Counted from the stretch's first letter, positions 1 through 6,342 are shown. The stretch is 6,446 nt of DNA from Bacteroidales bacterium (GCA_009784635.1 WRBG01000112.1:1-6446), one strand, 5' to 3'. Translations and numbers: made by a program. Notes: generated from the sequence alone by a model not told the origin.

Positions 1-163
1 CGCTTTGGTCAATGATGATGGTCGTAGCAGGAGCAGTGGATGCTCCGTATGACTTTGTCTCGCCAACGCTAAAAAGTTGCGCCTGTGTTAGCTGGGGAAA
101 GAAAAAGAAGGCAGAAAGCAGAAGGCAGACTGCCGATAAATTAGACCTGATTTTTGGTTTCAT
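1..163 (-). CDS. Secreted protein, N-terminal fragment (partial, runs off window start)
   Basis: Reading the minus strand from ATG at 163, an open frame of 54 codons runs off the window edge without a stop. The start of the protein is a clear Sec signal peptide: a basic n-region (Lys2, Lys4, Arg6), a hydrophobic core at about residues 9-23 (including LLLSAFFFF) and a likely signal peptidase I site after Ala28 (LTQA, then QLF). There is no lipobox cysteine at the cleavage point, so the mature protein is probably periplasmic, outer-membrane or secreted and not a lipoprotein. The visible mature part (about 26 residues, rich in Ser, Thr and Ala, ending TTIIIDQS) matches no family I recognise. A Bacteroidota-type promoter lies about 90 bp upstream on the same strand. 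The start codon is supported by the signal peptide directly after it; no Shine-Dalgarno sequence is visible, which is normal for the phylum. Function unknown. Confidence 0.75.
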   Translation of the reverse strand, partial: MKPKIRSNLSAVCLLLSAFFFFPQLTQAQLFSVGETKSYGASTAPATTIIIDQS

Positions 164-253
164 AAAAAAGTTTTAGTTAATGAAGTGCTTATGCTTTAAT
201 TAATAGATAGAATGCTTATACAGAAATAAGATTTAGTTATAGCAATTATGCGA

Positions 254-286
254 CAAATGTAAGTATTTTCTATCAGTGTGAACAAA
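254..286 (-). promoter_or_regulatory. Bacteroidota-type promoter for the minus-strand secreted protein gene
   Basis: On the minus strand the -7 element is TACATTTG (261 to 254), a full match to TAnnTTTG. A TTTG -33 element lies at 286 to 283, separated by 21 bp. Transcription would start near 247, giving a leader of about 85 nt before the ATG at 163. This assignment rests on the sequence match alone. Confidence 0.6.
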
Positions 287-452
287 AAAGTTACAGAAAA
301 ATTAGGTAGCCAACAAAGTTTTGATTAAACAGGTAACTTTTGTTCGCTTGGATATGTGTTTATATATCTGATAGCCAATAATAAATGCGCATAAAGAAAG
401 CGCTGCAATAACAGTAGTCTCATGAGGCAGAGGTAAAAAAAAACTTTAAATG

Positions 453-483
453 TTGCAGAATAAGGAAATATATACTACATTTG
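453..483 (+). promoter_or_regulatory. Bacteroidota-type promoter for the cysteine-rich lipoprotein gene
   Basis: The -7 element TACATTTG (476-483) fully matches TAnnTTTG, and a TTG at 453-455 sits exactly 20 bp upstream as the -33 element. Transcription is expected near 490, giving a leader of about 36 nt to the ATG at 526. The placement also settles the start codon: a possible TTG start at 481 lies inside the -7 element and would not be transcribed. Confidence 0.7.
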
Positions 484-525
484 CGTTGGGATATTATCAC
501 ATTATCAATCATTAAACATTTTAAG

Positions 526-777
526 ATGAAGAAATTATCATTTTCCATCCTTTTAGTGGCAGCTCTTTGTTTTGCTGCCTGCGGCAGTAACCAAAGCAAA
601 AAAGCAGAAGCCGCTGCTGTAGAGACAGAATGTACCGACTCGTGCTGCGGAGAAGTAAAAACCAAAACCGACGGTTGCGGAGACGCTGAAAAATCCTGCT
701 GCGGCGGAGAAGAGTGTGCCGGCAAGAAAGCTACCACATCTTGCGGCGGTGACGGAGGTTGCTGCCAAAGCGAATAA
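526..777 (+). CDS. Small cysteine-rich lipoprotein (83 aa), function unknown
   Basis: The protein is predicted to be exported, lipid-modified and anchored in a membrane. Residues 1-18 form a lipoprotein signal peptide (MKKLSFS, then a hydrophobic stretch) ending FAAC, so Cys19 is the likely lipidated residue; Phe at -3 is a slight departure from the usual lipobox. Residues 20-35 are a Lys/Ala/Glu-rich linker. The remainder is unusually rich in cysteine: 10 cysteines in 48 residues, in three units of one Cys followed by a CC pair (C36/C40-C41, C51/C58-C59, C73/C79-C80) plus C64, with many Gly and acidic residues. This suggests metal or metalloid binding, or several disulfides, but I recognise no named family. 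The ATG at 526 is preferred to an in-frame TTG at 481 because the TTG lies in the promoter and adds a non-signal leader. The gene is monocistronic and converges on the beta-propeller gene. Confidence 0.85.
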   Translation: MKKLSFSILLVAALCFAACGSNQSKKAEAAAVETECTDSCCGEVKTKTDGCGDAEKSCCGGEECAGKKATTSCGGDGGCCQSE

Positions 778-792
778 CAGCTATTTGCACAG

Positions 793-821
793 GCTATTTT
801 GTGATGTCAAAGCAAAATAGC
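793..821. terminator. Possible bidirectional terminator hairpin between convergent genes
   Basis: A perfect 9-bp stem, GCTATTTTG at 793-801 pairing with CAAAATAGC at 813-821, encloses an 11-nt loop. It begins 16 bp after the lipoprotein stop and overlaps the last codons and the TAG stop of the minus-strand beta-propeller gene. It is placed correctly to end both transcripts, but the stem is AT-rich and neither side is followed by a clean T-run, so intrinsic termination is uncertain. Confidence 0.4.
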
Positions 822-2068
822 AAATCATGGTCCCTTAGGTAGAGTTTGCCGTTGGCTACAACCGGATGGGTCCAAACGTGGTTATCCGTAGTAACTATTT
901 GGGTCCGTTCCGGAATAGGCAAATGGCCAAACTCCTGCCAACCATCGGGAGAAGCCGCAATCACGGTAAGCGAACCGGTAGCCATATCGAGCAGAAGCAG
1001 GCGGTCATTGACGGCTAAGATTGCTCCTTTACCTACTTCGCGAATCCTTTGACTCCAAGCGTTCTCACCGGTTTTCACGTTTTGGCATACCCAGCCGTGG
1101 GCATCGGAGTAGCCATAGACGTGGCCGTTTACCAGCACAACGCCTCCATGTTGGTTGGTCATATTTCTGTTGGCATAGAGCGTCTCGGCCTCAAAGGTAT
1201 CGCCTGTTTTGGTGAGTTGGATGAGGAGGCAACCTGCGTTGTATCCCGATGTTACGTACACCATGTTGTCCATGATAATCGGAGTAGGGATGACCGCCGT
1301 TCTAAAGCCGGCTACCTCGACTTTCCACAATAGTTTACCGTCTTTTGCCGCTATTCCCGCCACGCATTTTTCGGTCAGTTGGATGTACTGCCGTACTCCT
1401 TGAATTTCTGCAACAATGGGAGAAGAATAGGCGCTTCTGTCTGTCAGTTCTGTACTCCTCCATACAAGGGCGCCGCTGTTCTTGTCAAGCGCCACTATAG
1501 CGCCTTCATCACCGCCGGGCGTACAAATAACAAGGTTTCCGTCTACCAAGGGAGATTCGCTAAAACCCCAACGCGACATGAGTTTGCCGTTAAAGTCCTT
1601 AGTGAAATCTTTTTGCCAGAGTTCTTTGCCGTCTGCGGCAGAGAGGCAGTGGATTTGCCCAATACCACGAATCAGATACAATTTGTCGCCATCTACCGTA
1701 ATCGAGCCACGAGGTGCGCGTTCCCGGTCTTCGACAAATTCCAATCCAAGTTCCCGTTTCCACTTTAGGTTTCCTGTTTGTACGTCTATTGCAAACGCAA
1801 AACCGACTTCATCCACAGCGCCTTGACCGTAGAGGGTTGTGCCCGCAATGGTAGGCGCGGAATAGCCGGAACCTGCTTCTCTGAATGTCCATAAAAGAGC
1901 GGGCTTCTTCTCCGACCAATCTACATGGAGTCCGGTCGCTTTGTGGATACCGTCTCTGTGGGGACCCCGCCATTGGGGCCAATCTTGTGCTTTTGCTTCC
2001 ATTTGGGTGATTACCGGCATAATAATCATAACCGCGAATGGAAGCCATAGGTTGTGTTTGATGTTCAT
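794..2068 (-). CDS. Exported PQQ-type beta-propeller repeat protein (424 aa)
   Basis: This is a secreted or periplasmic beta-propeller protein of the PQQ-repeat (PQQ_2/BamB-like) superfamily. Residues 1-27 are a signal peptide ending AKA, with the mature protein beginning QDWPQWRGPHRDGI; the DWPQWRGP motif near the N-terminus is typical of this group in Bacteroidota and Planctomycetes. Blade signatures of the form A-x-D-x-x-T/D-G-x-x-x-W recur near residues 93-103, 141-151, 183-193, 229-238 and 338-347, consistent with a multi-blade propeller. The length suits a single propeller. Despite the name, such proteins often bind no quinone; many are structural or protein-binding, and an enzymatic role (quinoprotein dehydrogenase) cannot be inferred because no cytochrome c or other catalytic domain is present. 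It is the third gene of a minus-strand operon, starting 11 bp after the histidine kinase stop, so it is probably co-expressed with the two-component pair. It is not BamB itself on present evidence: no lipobox is seen. Confidence 0.88.
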   Translation of the reverse strand: MNIKHNLWLPFAVMIIMPVITQMEAKAQDWPQWRGPHRDGIHKATGLHVDWSEKKPALLWTFREAGSGYSAPTIAGTTLYGQGAVDEVGFAFAIDVQTGNLKWKRELGLEFVEDRERAPRGSITVDGDKLYLIRGIGQIHCLSAADGKELWQKDFTKDFNGKLMSRWGFSESPLVDGNLVICTPGGDEGAIVALDKNSGALVWRSTELTDRSAYSSPIVAEIQGVRQYIQLTEKCVAGIAAKDGKLLWKVEVAGFRTAVIPTPIIMDNMVYVTSGYNAGCLLIQLTKTGDTFEAETLYANRNMTNQHGGVVLVNGHVYGYSDAHGWVCQNVKTGENAWSQRIREVGKGAILAVNDRLLLLDMATGSLTVIAASPDGWQEFGHLPIPERTQIVTTDNHVWTHPVVANGKLYLRDHDLLFCFDITK

Positions 2069-2079
2069 ATGTTTTGATG

Positions 2080-3420
2080 TTAAATAGGAAAATAAAGGCT
2101 AAACTTAGTCGGTTGTCCGGGCAGCGATTGTACTTGAATCCGTCCTCCGTGGGCGCGCATAATTTGGCGTGCGATGCTCAGACCAATGCCCGAACCTTCG
2201 CTTTTGGTGGTGAAAAAGGGGACAAAGATTTGGTTGACCAAGTCCGGCGCTATGCCCGGCCCGTTGTCGGAAACCTCAATCAGCGCGTTTCCTTCCGGCG
2301 TTTTTTGGAAGTTCAAACAAACCTCTCCATGAAGGAAGTCGGCATGTTCTATGGATTGTATGGCATTCTTTACCAAATTAATCATCACTTGACCCAACAG
2401 GTTTCCGTCTGCGTAGAGAGGAGGCGCGTCCGGGGCAATGTTTAGGCTGATTCGTACTTTGTTAAAATAGGGGAGGTGGCTGCAAAGCAGAATAATCCCA
2501 TTAAAGAAATCGGAGCCATCCAAAAACTCTTTCCGTGGCGTGGGTATGCGCAACAGCCGTTGGTAAGATTCCACAAAAGAGAGAAGTCCTTTTCCCGTTT
2601 CGTTGATTACCTGCAATCCGTAGATGGTGTCCTCTTTGAGGGTTTGGGCCGATTCGGGGTCGTTTTGCAGTTGCAGGAGACTGTCGCTGAGGGATGTGAT
2701 GGGGGTAATGGAATTCATGATTTCGTGAGACAGGATGCGGAAAAGCTTAACCCAAATTTCCATCTCCTGCTCGTCTAAAAGCTGCTTGATGTCGTTAATT
2801 ACAAATAGTTTGTACGCTTTGCCCCGCAGAACGATGAAAGAGGCTTGCACCAGCAAATCTGTGCGTTCTTTTTCATTGAGTACAGCCACTTTATGCTGTT
2901 CTCCCGAGCGAATTGTTTGGAGGACGCCATAGAGTTCCGGCGCAAAGGATTCCAATTGGGTGAGGTGGGTAAAAATTTCCCTGCCCAAAAGCGTGAGCGC
3001 AAATTGGTTTGCCTGTATCACATGTCCCGTTGCGTTGACCAGCACAACACCCGAATTGATTTTGGCAAGCAAAATTTCGTAATACTTTTCTTGCTCCTGC
3101 ATGGCGTGGTGCTTTTGTTGCATCGCCTCTTTGACGCGGTTCAGCTGCCGGCTCAAGTCGGTAGAACCGCTCCACATCTTTTTGTGGGATGGAAAACGGA
3201 ACGCATAATCGTCGTTGGATATGGCGCTGATGAAGTAGTCAATCTTTTTATGAAGGTGTTTGATAGACTTGAATAAAACCCAAGCAGGCAGGAGCATGCC
3301 CGCAAAACAGCCCAAGGCAATTCCGTAATGTTCCACATGGAGTAGGTAAAAGCCCGCTGCACAGCAGAAAATCATGGCGATTAAGAGCAGGGCAACTTTA
3401 TAAGGAAAAGATTTATCCAT
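2080..3420 (-). CDS. Membrane sensor histidine kinase, NtrB/NtrY-like (446 aa)
   Basis: This kinase should autophosphorylate on histidine and pass the phosphate to the NtrC-type regulator encoded directly upstream. Two transmembrane helices (about 8-27 and 33-50) are separated by only a few residues, so there is no real periplasmic sensor domain. A linker with helical, Gln/Glu-rich character (about 51-112) leads into a PAS-like domain (about 112-210). The HisKA dimerisation domain carries the H-box SHEIMNSITPI with His232 as the phospho-acceptor and Glu233 next to it. The ATPase domain shows the N-box (INLVKNAIQS, Asn348 and Asn352), G1 (DNGPGI, 385-390), F-box (IFVPFFTTK, 398-406) and G2 (GSGIGL, 409-414), so all catalytic motifs appear intact. 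The ATG at 3420 is 6 bp after the regulator stop, which suggests translational coupling. The signal it senses is unknown; the PAS domain or the membrane segment are the likely sites. Confidence 0.93.
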   Translation of the reverse strand: MDKSFPYKVALLLIAMIFCCAAGFYLLHVEHYGIALGCFAGMLLPAWVLFKSIKHLHKKIDYFISAISNDDYAFRFPSHKKMWSGSTDLSRQLNRVKEAMQQKHHAMQEQEKYYEILLAKINSGVVLVNATGHVIQANQFALTLLGREIFTHLTQLESFAPELYGVLQTIRSGEQHKVAVLNEKERTDLLVQASFIVLRGKAYKLFVINDIKQLLDEQEMEIWVKLFRILSHEIMNSITPITSLSDSLLQLQNDPESAQTLKEDTIYGLQVINETGKGLLSFVESYQRLLRIPTPRKEFLDGSDFFNGIILLCSHLPYFNKVRISLNIAPDAPPLYADGNLLGQVMINLVKNAIQSIEHADFLHGEVCLNFQKTPEGNALIEVSDNGPGIAPDLVNQIFVPFFTTKSEGSGIGLSIARQIMRAHGGRIQVQSLPGQPTKFSLYFPI

Positions 3421-3426
3421 AGGCGA

Positions 3427-4800
3427 TTATAATCCGTACTTCTTCATTTTGTTGTAGAGGGTTTGGCGGGAAATTCCCAACTTGGCCGCGGTGGTGGAAA
3501 GGTTACTGTTGTGTTGTATCAGCGCTTTTTGAATCATCCTGCACTCCATCTCATCTAATGTTTCGCCTTCATACCCCGCGGGGATGTGGAGGGCGGCGGG
3601 GGAGAGTAAAAAGTCGGAGACGGCGAGTGTGTTGCCATTAGATGATAAGATGACCGCTTTCTCGATAGTATGTTGCAGTTCACGCACATTGCCCGGCCAC
3701 ATATATGCGCAAAGTTTTTCCTTAGTGTGGTCGTCCATAGAGGGTGTTCCTTTGCCATATTTGGCTCCATATTGTTTGAGAAAATGTTCGGCCAAAGGGA
3801 TAATATCTTCTTTACGCGCTCGGAGCGGGGGCATGGCAATCTCAATCGTATTGATTCTGTACAAAAGGTCTTCCCTAAAGAGTCCTTGAGCCGTCAACCC
3901 CCGCAAATCTTTATTGGTGGCACAAATCAGCCTGATGTCTATGGGTGTGGACCGGGTGGAGCCGATGCGGGTGATTTGCCGGTTTTGAATGGCTGCCAAC
4001 AGTTTGGCTTGTAATGGATAACTTAGGTTTCCGATTTCGTCCAAAAAGAGGGTGCCTCTATGGGCTGCCTCGAATTTTCCGGCGCGGTCTTCCTTGGCGT
4101 CTGTAAAACTTCCCTTGAGGTATCCAAAAAGCTCGCTTTCAAACAGCGTTTCGCTCACGGCGCCCATATCCACGCTGACCATAATCTCTTTGCTGCGCGT
4201 TGATAATCGGTGTAATGCTTTTGCAATAACCTCTTTGCCGCATCCGTTTTCTCCGGTAATCAATATATTGGCTTGGGTAGCGGCCACCTGTTTTACGGTT
4301 TGGAGTACCTGTTGCATGGCCGGGGAAGCGCCCCAAATCACCTCATATTCGGGATTGAAGGCTCCCTTTAGCGCGGTGGTACGTTCTTTTAGTCGCTTTA
4401 CTTCGGCTTTGGAATAGTGCAACTGCAATGCCGACAGGAGGGTGGCCGTGAGTTTTGCATTGTCAAAAGGTTTTACCACAAAATCAAAAGCGCCCTCTTT
4501 GACCGCGGTTACCGCTAAGTTGATGTCGGCGTAAGCGGTAAAAAGCACCACCGGAATGTCGGGATAGCCCTCTATGATGCGCTTGAGCCAGTAAAGTCCC
4601 TCATTGCCGGAGTTGATGCCGGCAGAGAAATTCATATCCAATAGCACCACGTCTACGGCCTCCTGCTCCATGAGGGAAGGGATGCGGTTGGGGGAGGGCA
4701 GGGCAATCACCTTGGCGAATACGCCACGCCCCAACAGCGAAACCGCATCGAGAATGGCTTTATTGTCGTCCACCACTAAGAGGGTACCTTTTTTTGTCAT
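3427..4800 (-). CDS. NtrC-family sigma54-dependent response regulator (457 aa)
   Basis: The regulator has the three-domain order of enhancer-binding proteins that drive sigma54 RNA polymerase. Its receiver (about 5-125) has the acidic pair Asp11/Asp12, phospho-acceptor Asp55, Thr88 and Lys110; a short insertion after Asp55 (NFSAGINSGNEG) is, from memory, familiar in Bacteroidota members. The AAA+ domain (about 153-385) has Walker A GENGCGKE (183-190), the sigma54-contact loop as GSFTDA (230-235) where GAFTGA is canonical, Walker B LFLDEI (251-256), a sensor I ATNKDL motif (294-299), the arginine-finger region FREDLLYR (308-315) and WPGNVREL (368-375). The C-terminal Fis-type helix-turn-helix (about 420-457) ends TAAKLGISRQTLYNKMKKYGL-like and should bind enhancer DNA. 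It is the first gene of the operon with the kinase and beta-propeller genes, and has its own promoter. Target genes are not shown; the sigma54 candidate at 6343-6358 is a possible one. Confidence 0.95.
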   Translation of the reverse strand: MTKKGTLLVVDDNKAILDAVSLLGRGVFAKVIALPSPNRIPSLMEQEAVDVVLLDMNFSAGINSGNEGLYWLKRIIEGYPDIPVVLFTAYADINLAVTAVKEGAFDFVVKPFDNAKLTATLLSALQLHYSKAEVKRLKERTTALKGAFNPEYEVIWGASPAMQQVLQTVKQVAATQANILITGENGCGKEVIAKALHRLSTRSKEIMVSVDMGAVSETLFESELFGYLKGSFTDAKEDRAGKFEAAHRGTLFLDEIGNLSYPLQAKLLAAIQNRQITRIGSTRSTPIDIRLICATNKDLRGLTAQGLFREDLLYRINTIEIAMPPLRARKEDIIPLAEHFLKQYGAKYGKGTPSMDDHTKEKLCAYMWPGNVRELQHTIEKAVILSSNGNTLAVSDFLLSPAALHIPAGYEGETLDEMECRMIQKALIQHNSNLSTTAAKLGISRQTLYNKMKKYGL

Positions 4801-4816
4801 GGCAGTAAGTTGTGTA

Positions 4817-4848
4817 CAAAAGTAAGAATAATTTTGGTTCGCTACAAA
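4817..4848 (-). promoter_or_regulatory. Bacteroidota-type promoter for the regulator-kinase-propeller operon
   Basis: On the minus strand, a -33 TTTG (4848 to 4845) and a -7 TACTTTTG (4824 to 4817, matching TAnnTTTG) are separated by 20 bp. The predicted start site near 4811 leaves a leader of only about 11 nt before the ATG at 4800. The -33 element lies in the last codons of the upstream ATPase gene, which means the operon can be transcribed separately from it. Confidence 0.6.
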
Positions 4849-6155
4849 TCATTTATAGACAAACCCCTGTACTCTATTTTGTAATTTTGTAATTGTTTAA
4901 CAAGATTTGCCGCTTTGTTTTGCAAAACATTCAAGTTGATTTTGTCGGCATTCCGCTTTACTTCGGCAATAATGGCCGTTTTTTCGTACTCGTTCAAAGC
5001 AACAATGTCGATTTCATTTTGGTTTCCGCTTTCCCAATACGAGCCGATTGCCGATAAGTTTTTGGAGACAGCTATTTTTTGTCGGAAGTAGCGTTCCAAA
5101 ATTATCCCGCTATATGTTTGATAATCGCGTTTGATAATGTTTTTTACGTATTCAAAATTCCCCATCTCAATGGCGCCTCTGTATTTGAACACAAAGCGAA
5201 ACCAAAAGTTTAGGAAATTATCATCAATGCGGTACTTTAGGTTGCGTCCCGACGGTTTTGAAAGTATGGGGCGCACTTTTGTAATCAATCCATATTCATT
5301 TTCCAACCTGTCCAAAAAACCGCCCAAATTTATATTCATTGTGGATTCCATTTCGGTGCGGGCGGTTTTTGAATTGGCTATCAACATTAGGATTGAAAAA
5401 TAGTTGCCGTAATCTTTGCCAAACTCATCAATCAAAACATTTCTGCCCTCGTTCAAAAACAGAGAATTATCAGAGAAGATTTCATCTAAAATCTGCTCTC
5501 TCGTATGTGCTTTTGCATCAACCAACAATTCGACATATTTTGCGATGCCGCCCGTGAAAAGATAAAAAGCCAACAAATCTTCATGGGTGTGATGGGGAAA
5601 GTTGTCTTTCATAATCACTTTGATGGTAGGAATGTCAAATTCTTTTAGGTGCAGGCGCGCCGTTGCCCGTCCAAAAAGCGGCTCTTTGGAGTTTTCAAAA
5701 ATCTTCTTCATCAGCGAATAGACCGAGCCGCAAAGAATCAGGTTGATTTTGCTTTCGTTTTTGTGCTTGTCCCAAACATTTTGCATCTCGCTGTAAATGG
5801 AAGGATTAACATTGCGAAATTCTTGAAATTCATCAATAATCAGCGTAAAATGTTGCGTTTTAGCTTCATTCATCAGATAGCTGAAAATATCTTTAAAAGT
5901 CGGCATTTTGCCGTACATCGTAACGCCAAGTTTTTGTTGAATTTCGTCGGTAAATTCTTCGCAAAGAAGTGCTTCGTTTTTTTTCTCCACAAAGAGATAG
6001 ACCATCTTTTTATTGGCGAAGACATTTGTCAGCAACGATGTTTTTCCAATACGCCGCCGCCCGACTACAAAGGTCATCTGCGCCGTTTTCAACGACTTTT
6101 GCTCAATCTTTTGGAGTAAGGCCGTCTCTTTTTCACGGTTATAAAATGTAAGCAT
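4842..6155 (-). CDS. AAA+ ATPase with C-terminal DUF234/PD-(D/E)XK-like region (437 aa)
   Basis: This belongs to the ATPase_2 (archaeal-type ATPase) plus DUF234 family, which is common and often multi-copy in Bacteroidota and archaea and whose cellular role is poorly known. The N-terminal part has Walker A GRRRIGKTS (32-40, Lys38), Walker B LIIDEF (105-110, Asp108/Glu109), a sensor-like LILCGS (139-144), an FGR (161-163) and a TGGIAKY motif (201-207). After a winged-helix-like middle (about 250-300) comes the family hallmark DDNFLNFWFRFV (311-322). The C-terminal end has residues compatible with a PD-(D/E)XK nuclease fold: Glu354, Asp383 in NEIDIVAL, and Glu398-x-Lys400 in IAEVK. Whether it cuts DNA is not shown. 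Length is normal and the frame unbroken. It is visibly AT-richer than the neighbouring operon (some 60-bp lines near 32%, against 45-57% in sampled operon lines), which may mark separate acquisition. The ATG at 6155 follows a -7-like element. Confidence 0.88.
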   Translation of the reverse strand: MLTFYNREKETALLQKIEQKSLKTAQMTFVVGRRRIGKTSLLTNVFANKKMVYLFVEKKNEALLCEEFTDEIQQKLGVTMYGKMPTFKDIFSYLMNEAKTQHFTLIIDEFQEFRNVNPSIYSEMQNVWDKHKNESKINLILCGSVYSLMKKIFENSKEPLFGRATARLHLKEFDIPTIKVIMKDNFPHHTHEDLLAFYLFTGGIAKYVELLVDAKAHTREQILDEIFSDNSLFLNEGRNVLIDEFGKDYGNYFSILMLIANSKTARTEMESTMNINLGGFLDRLENEYGLITKVRPILSKPSGRNLKYRIDDNFLNFWFRFVFKYRGAIEMGNFEYVKNIIKRDYQTYSGIILERYFRQKIAVSKNLSAIGSYWESGNQNEIDIVALNEYEKTAIIAEVKRNADKINLNVLQNKAANLVKQLQNYKIEYRGLSINDL

Positions 6156-6168
6156 ATCTTTTTTTCGA

Positions 6169-6176
6169 CAAAGGTA
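6169..6176 (-). promoter_or_regulatory. -7 element of a probable ATPase-gene promoter
   Basis: TACCTTTG on the minus strand (6176 to 6169) matches TAnnTTTG and lies 13 bp before the ATPase ATG. No TTG is found at the usual -33 distance, because that interval (about 6196-6200) falls inside the 15-bp tandem repeats. The promoter may therefore be weak or depend on a factor bound to the repeats. Confidence 0.4.
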
Positions 6177-6181
6177 AAATA

Positions 6182-6241
6182 ATTATCGTAATCCACATTA
6201 CCGTAACCTGCATTACCGTAATCCGCATTGCGATAAATCGC
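6182..6241. repeat. 15-bp tandem repeat array, four copies
   Basis: Four head-to-tail 15-bp units at 6182-6196, 6197-6211, 6212-6226 and 6227-6241. The first three fit ATTAYCGTAAYCYRC closely; the fourth is degenerate (10 of 15 identical to the third). The left part of each unit is a small odd-centred dyad, ATTAC-C-GTAAT, perfect in the third copy and with one mismatch in each of the first two. The array sits just upstream of the ATPase gene, overlapping the -33 interval of its promoter. It could be operator sites for a repeat-binding regulator or simply a repeat family of this genome. Confidence 0.75.
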
Positions 6242-6247
6242 CGCCAA

Positions 6248-6289
6248 GGTGTCTAAATTCTATACACCACTGTCCATTTTTTTTACACT
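6248..6289. promoter_or_regulatory. Two adjacent 21-bp imperfect dyads, possible enhancer sites
   Basis: Site 1 (6248-6268) has outer arms GGTGT and ACACC and 8 of 10 paired positions symmetric around 6258. Site 2 (6269-6289) follows directly, centred on 6279, with TGTC near its left side and TACAC near its right; it is less symmetric but identical to site 1 at 13 of 21 positions. The centres are 21 bp apart, two helical turns, so both sites face the same side of the DNA. They lie at about -111 and -90 from the start predicted for the sigma54-type promoter downstream. Binding by an NtrC-type regulator is inference. Confidence 0.4.
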
Positions 6290-6342
6290 TTGCTTGGATT
6301 GTATTTTTGTTATTGCTCATGTTTTTAGTAAATTAACAATCG

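Larger units (their letters stand above)
164..525. other. Divergent AT-rich intergenic region
   Basis: This gap of 362 bp separates the minus-strand secreted protein gene from the plus-strand lipoprotein gene. It is AT-rich with several A or T runs, and contains one promoter on each strand (254-286 minus, 453-483 plus). The 166 bp between the two promoters (287-452) contain no open frame with a plausible start and no repeat or strong hairpin that I can support. Confidence 0.6.

Noticed and set aside
387..403. GCGC / GCGC mini-hairpin in the divergent gap
   Set aside because: A 4-bp stem with a 9-nt loop is too weak to call a structure.
481..525. In-frame TTG start extending the lipoprotein by 15 residues
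   Set aside because: The TTG is part of the -7 promoter element TACATTTG, upstream of the expected transcription start, and the extension would bury the lipoprotein signal peptide.
420..768. Minus-strand open frames opposite the lipoprotein gene
   Set aside because: They have no signal or domain features and are the complement of a gene with a good promoter, signal peptide and lipobox.
846..1826. Plus-strand open frames opposite the beta-propeller gene
   Set aside because: Their translations lack any recognisable domain, while the minus frame has a signal peptide and repeated propeller motifs over its full length.
2057..2081. Direct repeat TTTGATGTT either side of the propeller start codon
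   Set aside because: Only 9 bp, two copies, in AT-rich sequence; chance is a sufficient explanation.
2074..4825. Open frames on either strand overlapping the kinase and regulator genes
   Set aside because: The kinase and regulator show complete ordered motifs; the overlapping frames are by-products of coding bias.
5131..6151. Plus-strand open frames opposite the ATPase gene
   Set aside because: No domain or start signal is visible, and the minus frame has intact Walker motifs and the DUF234 hallmark.
6182..6241. CRISPR array
   Set aside because: The units are directly abutting 15-bp repeats with no spacers, and no cas gene is nearby.
6182..6256. Small plus-strand peptide with ITVIR-like repeats over the 15-bp array
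   Set aside because: The frame between the stops at 6149 and 6254 has no ATG, GTG or TTG start ahead of the repeats and no upstream signals; the DNA repeat explains the pattern.
6302..6309. TATTTTTG as a housekeeping -7 element for the gene at 6388
   Set aside because: It matches TAnnTTTG but has no TTG at about 20 bp upstream, lies in a T-rich stretch where chance matches are likely, and would give a longer leader than the sigma54 candidate.
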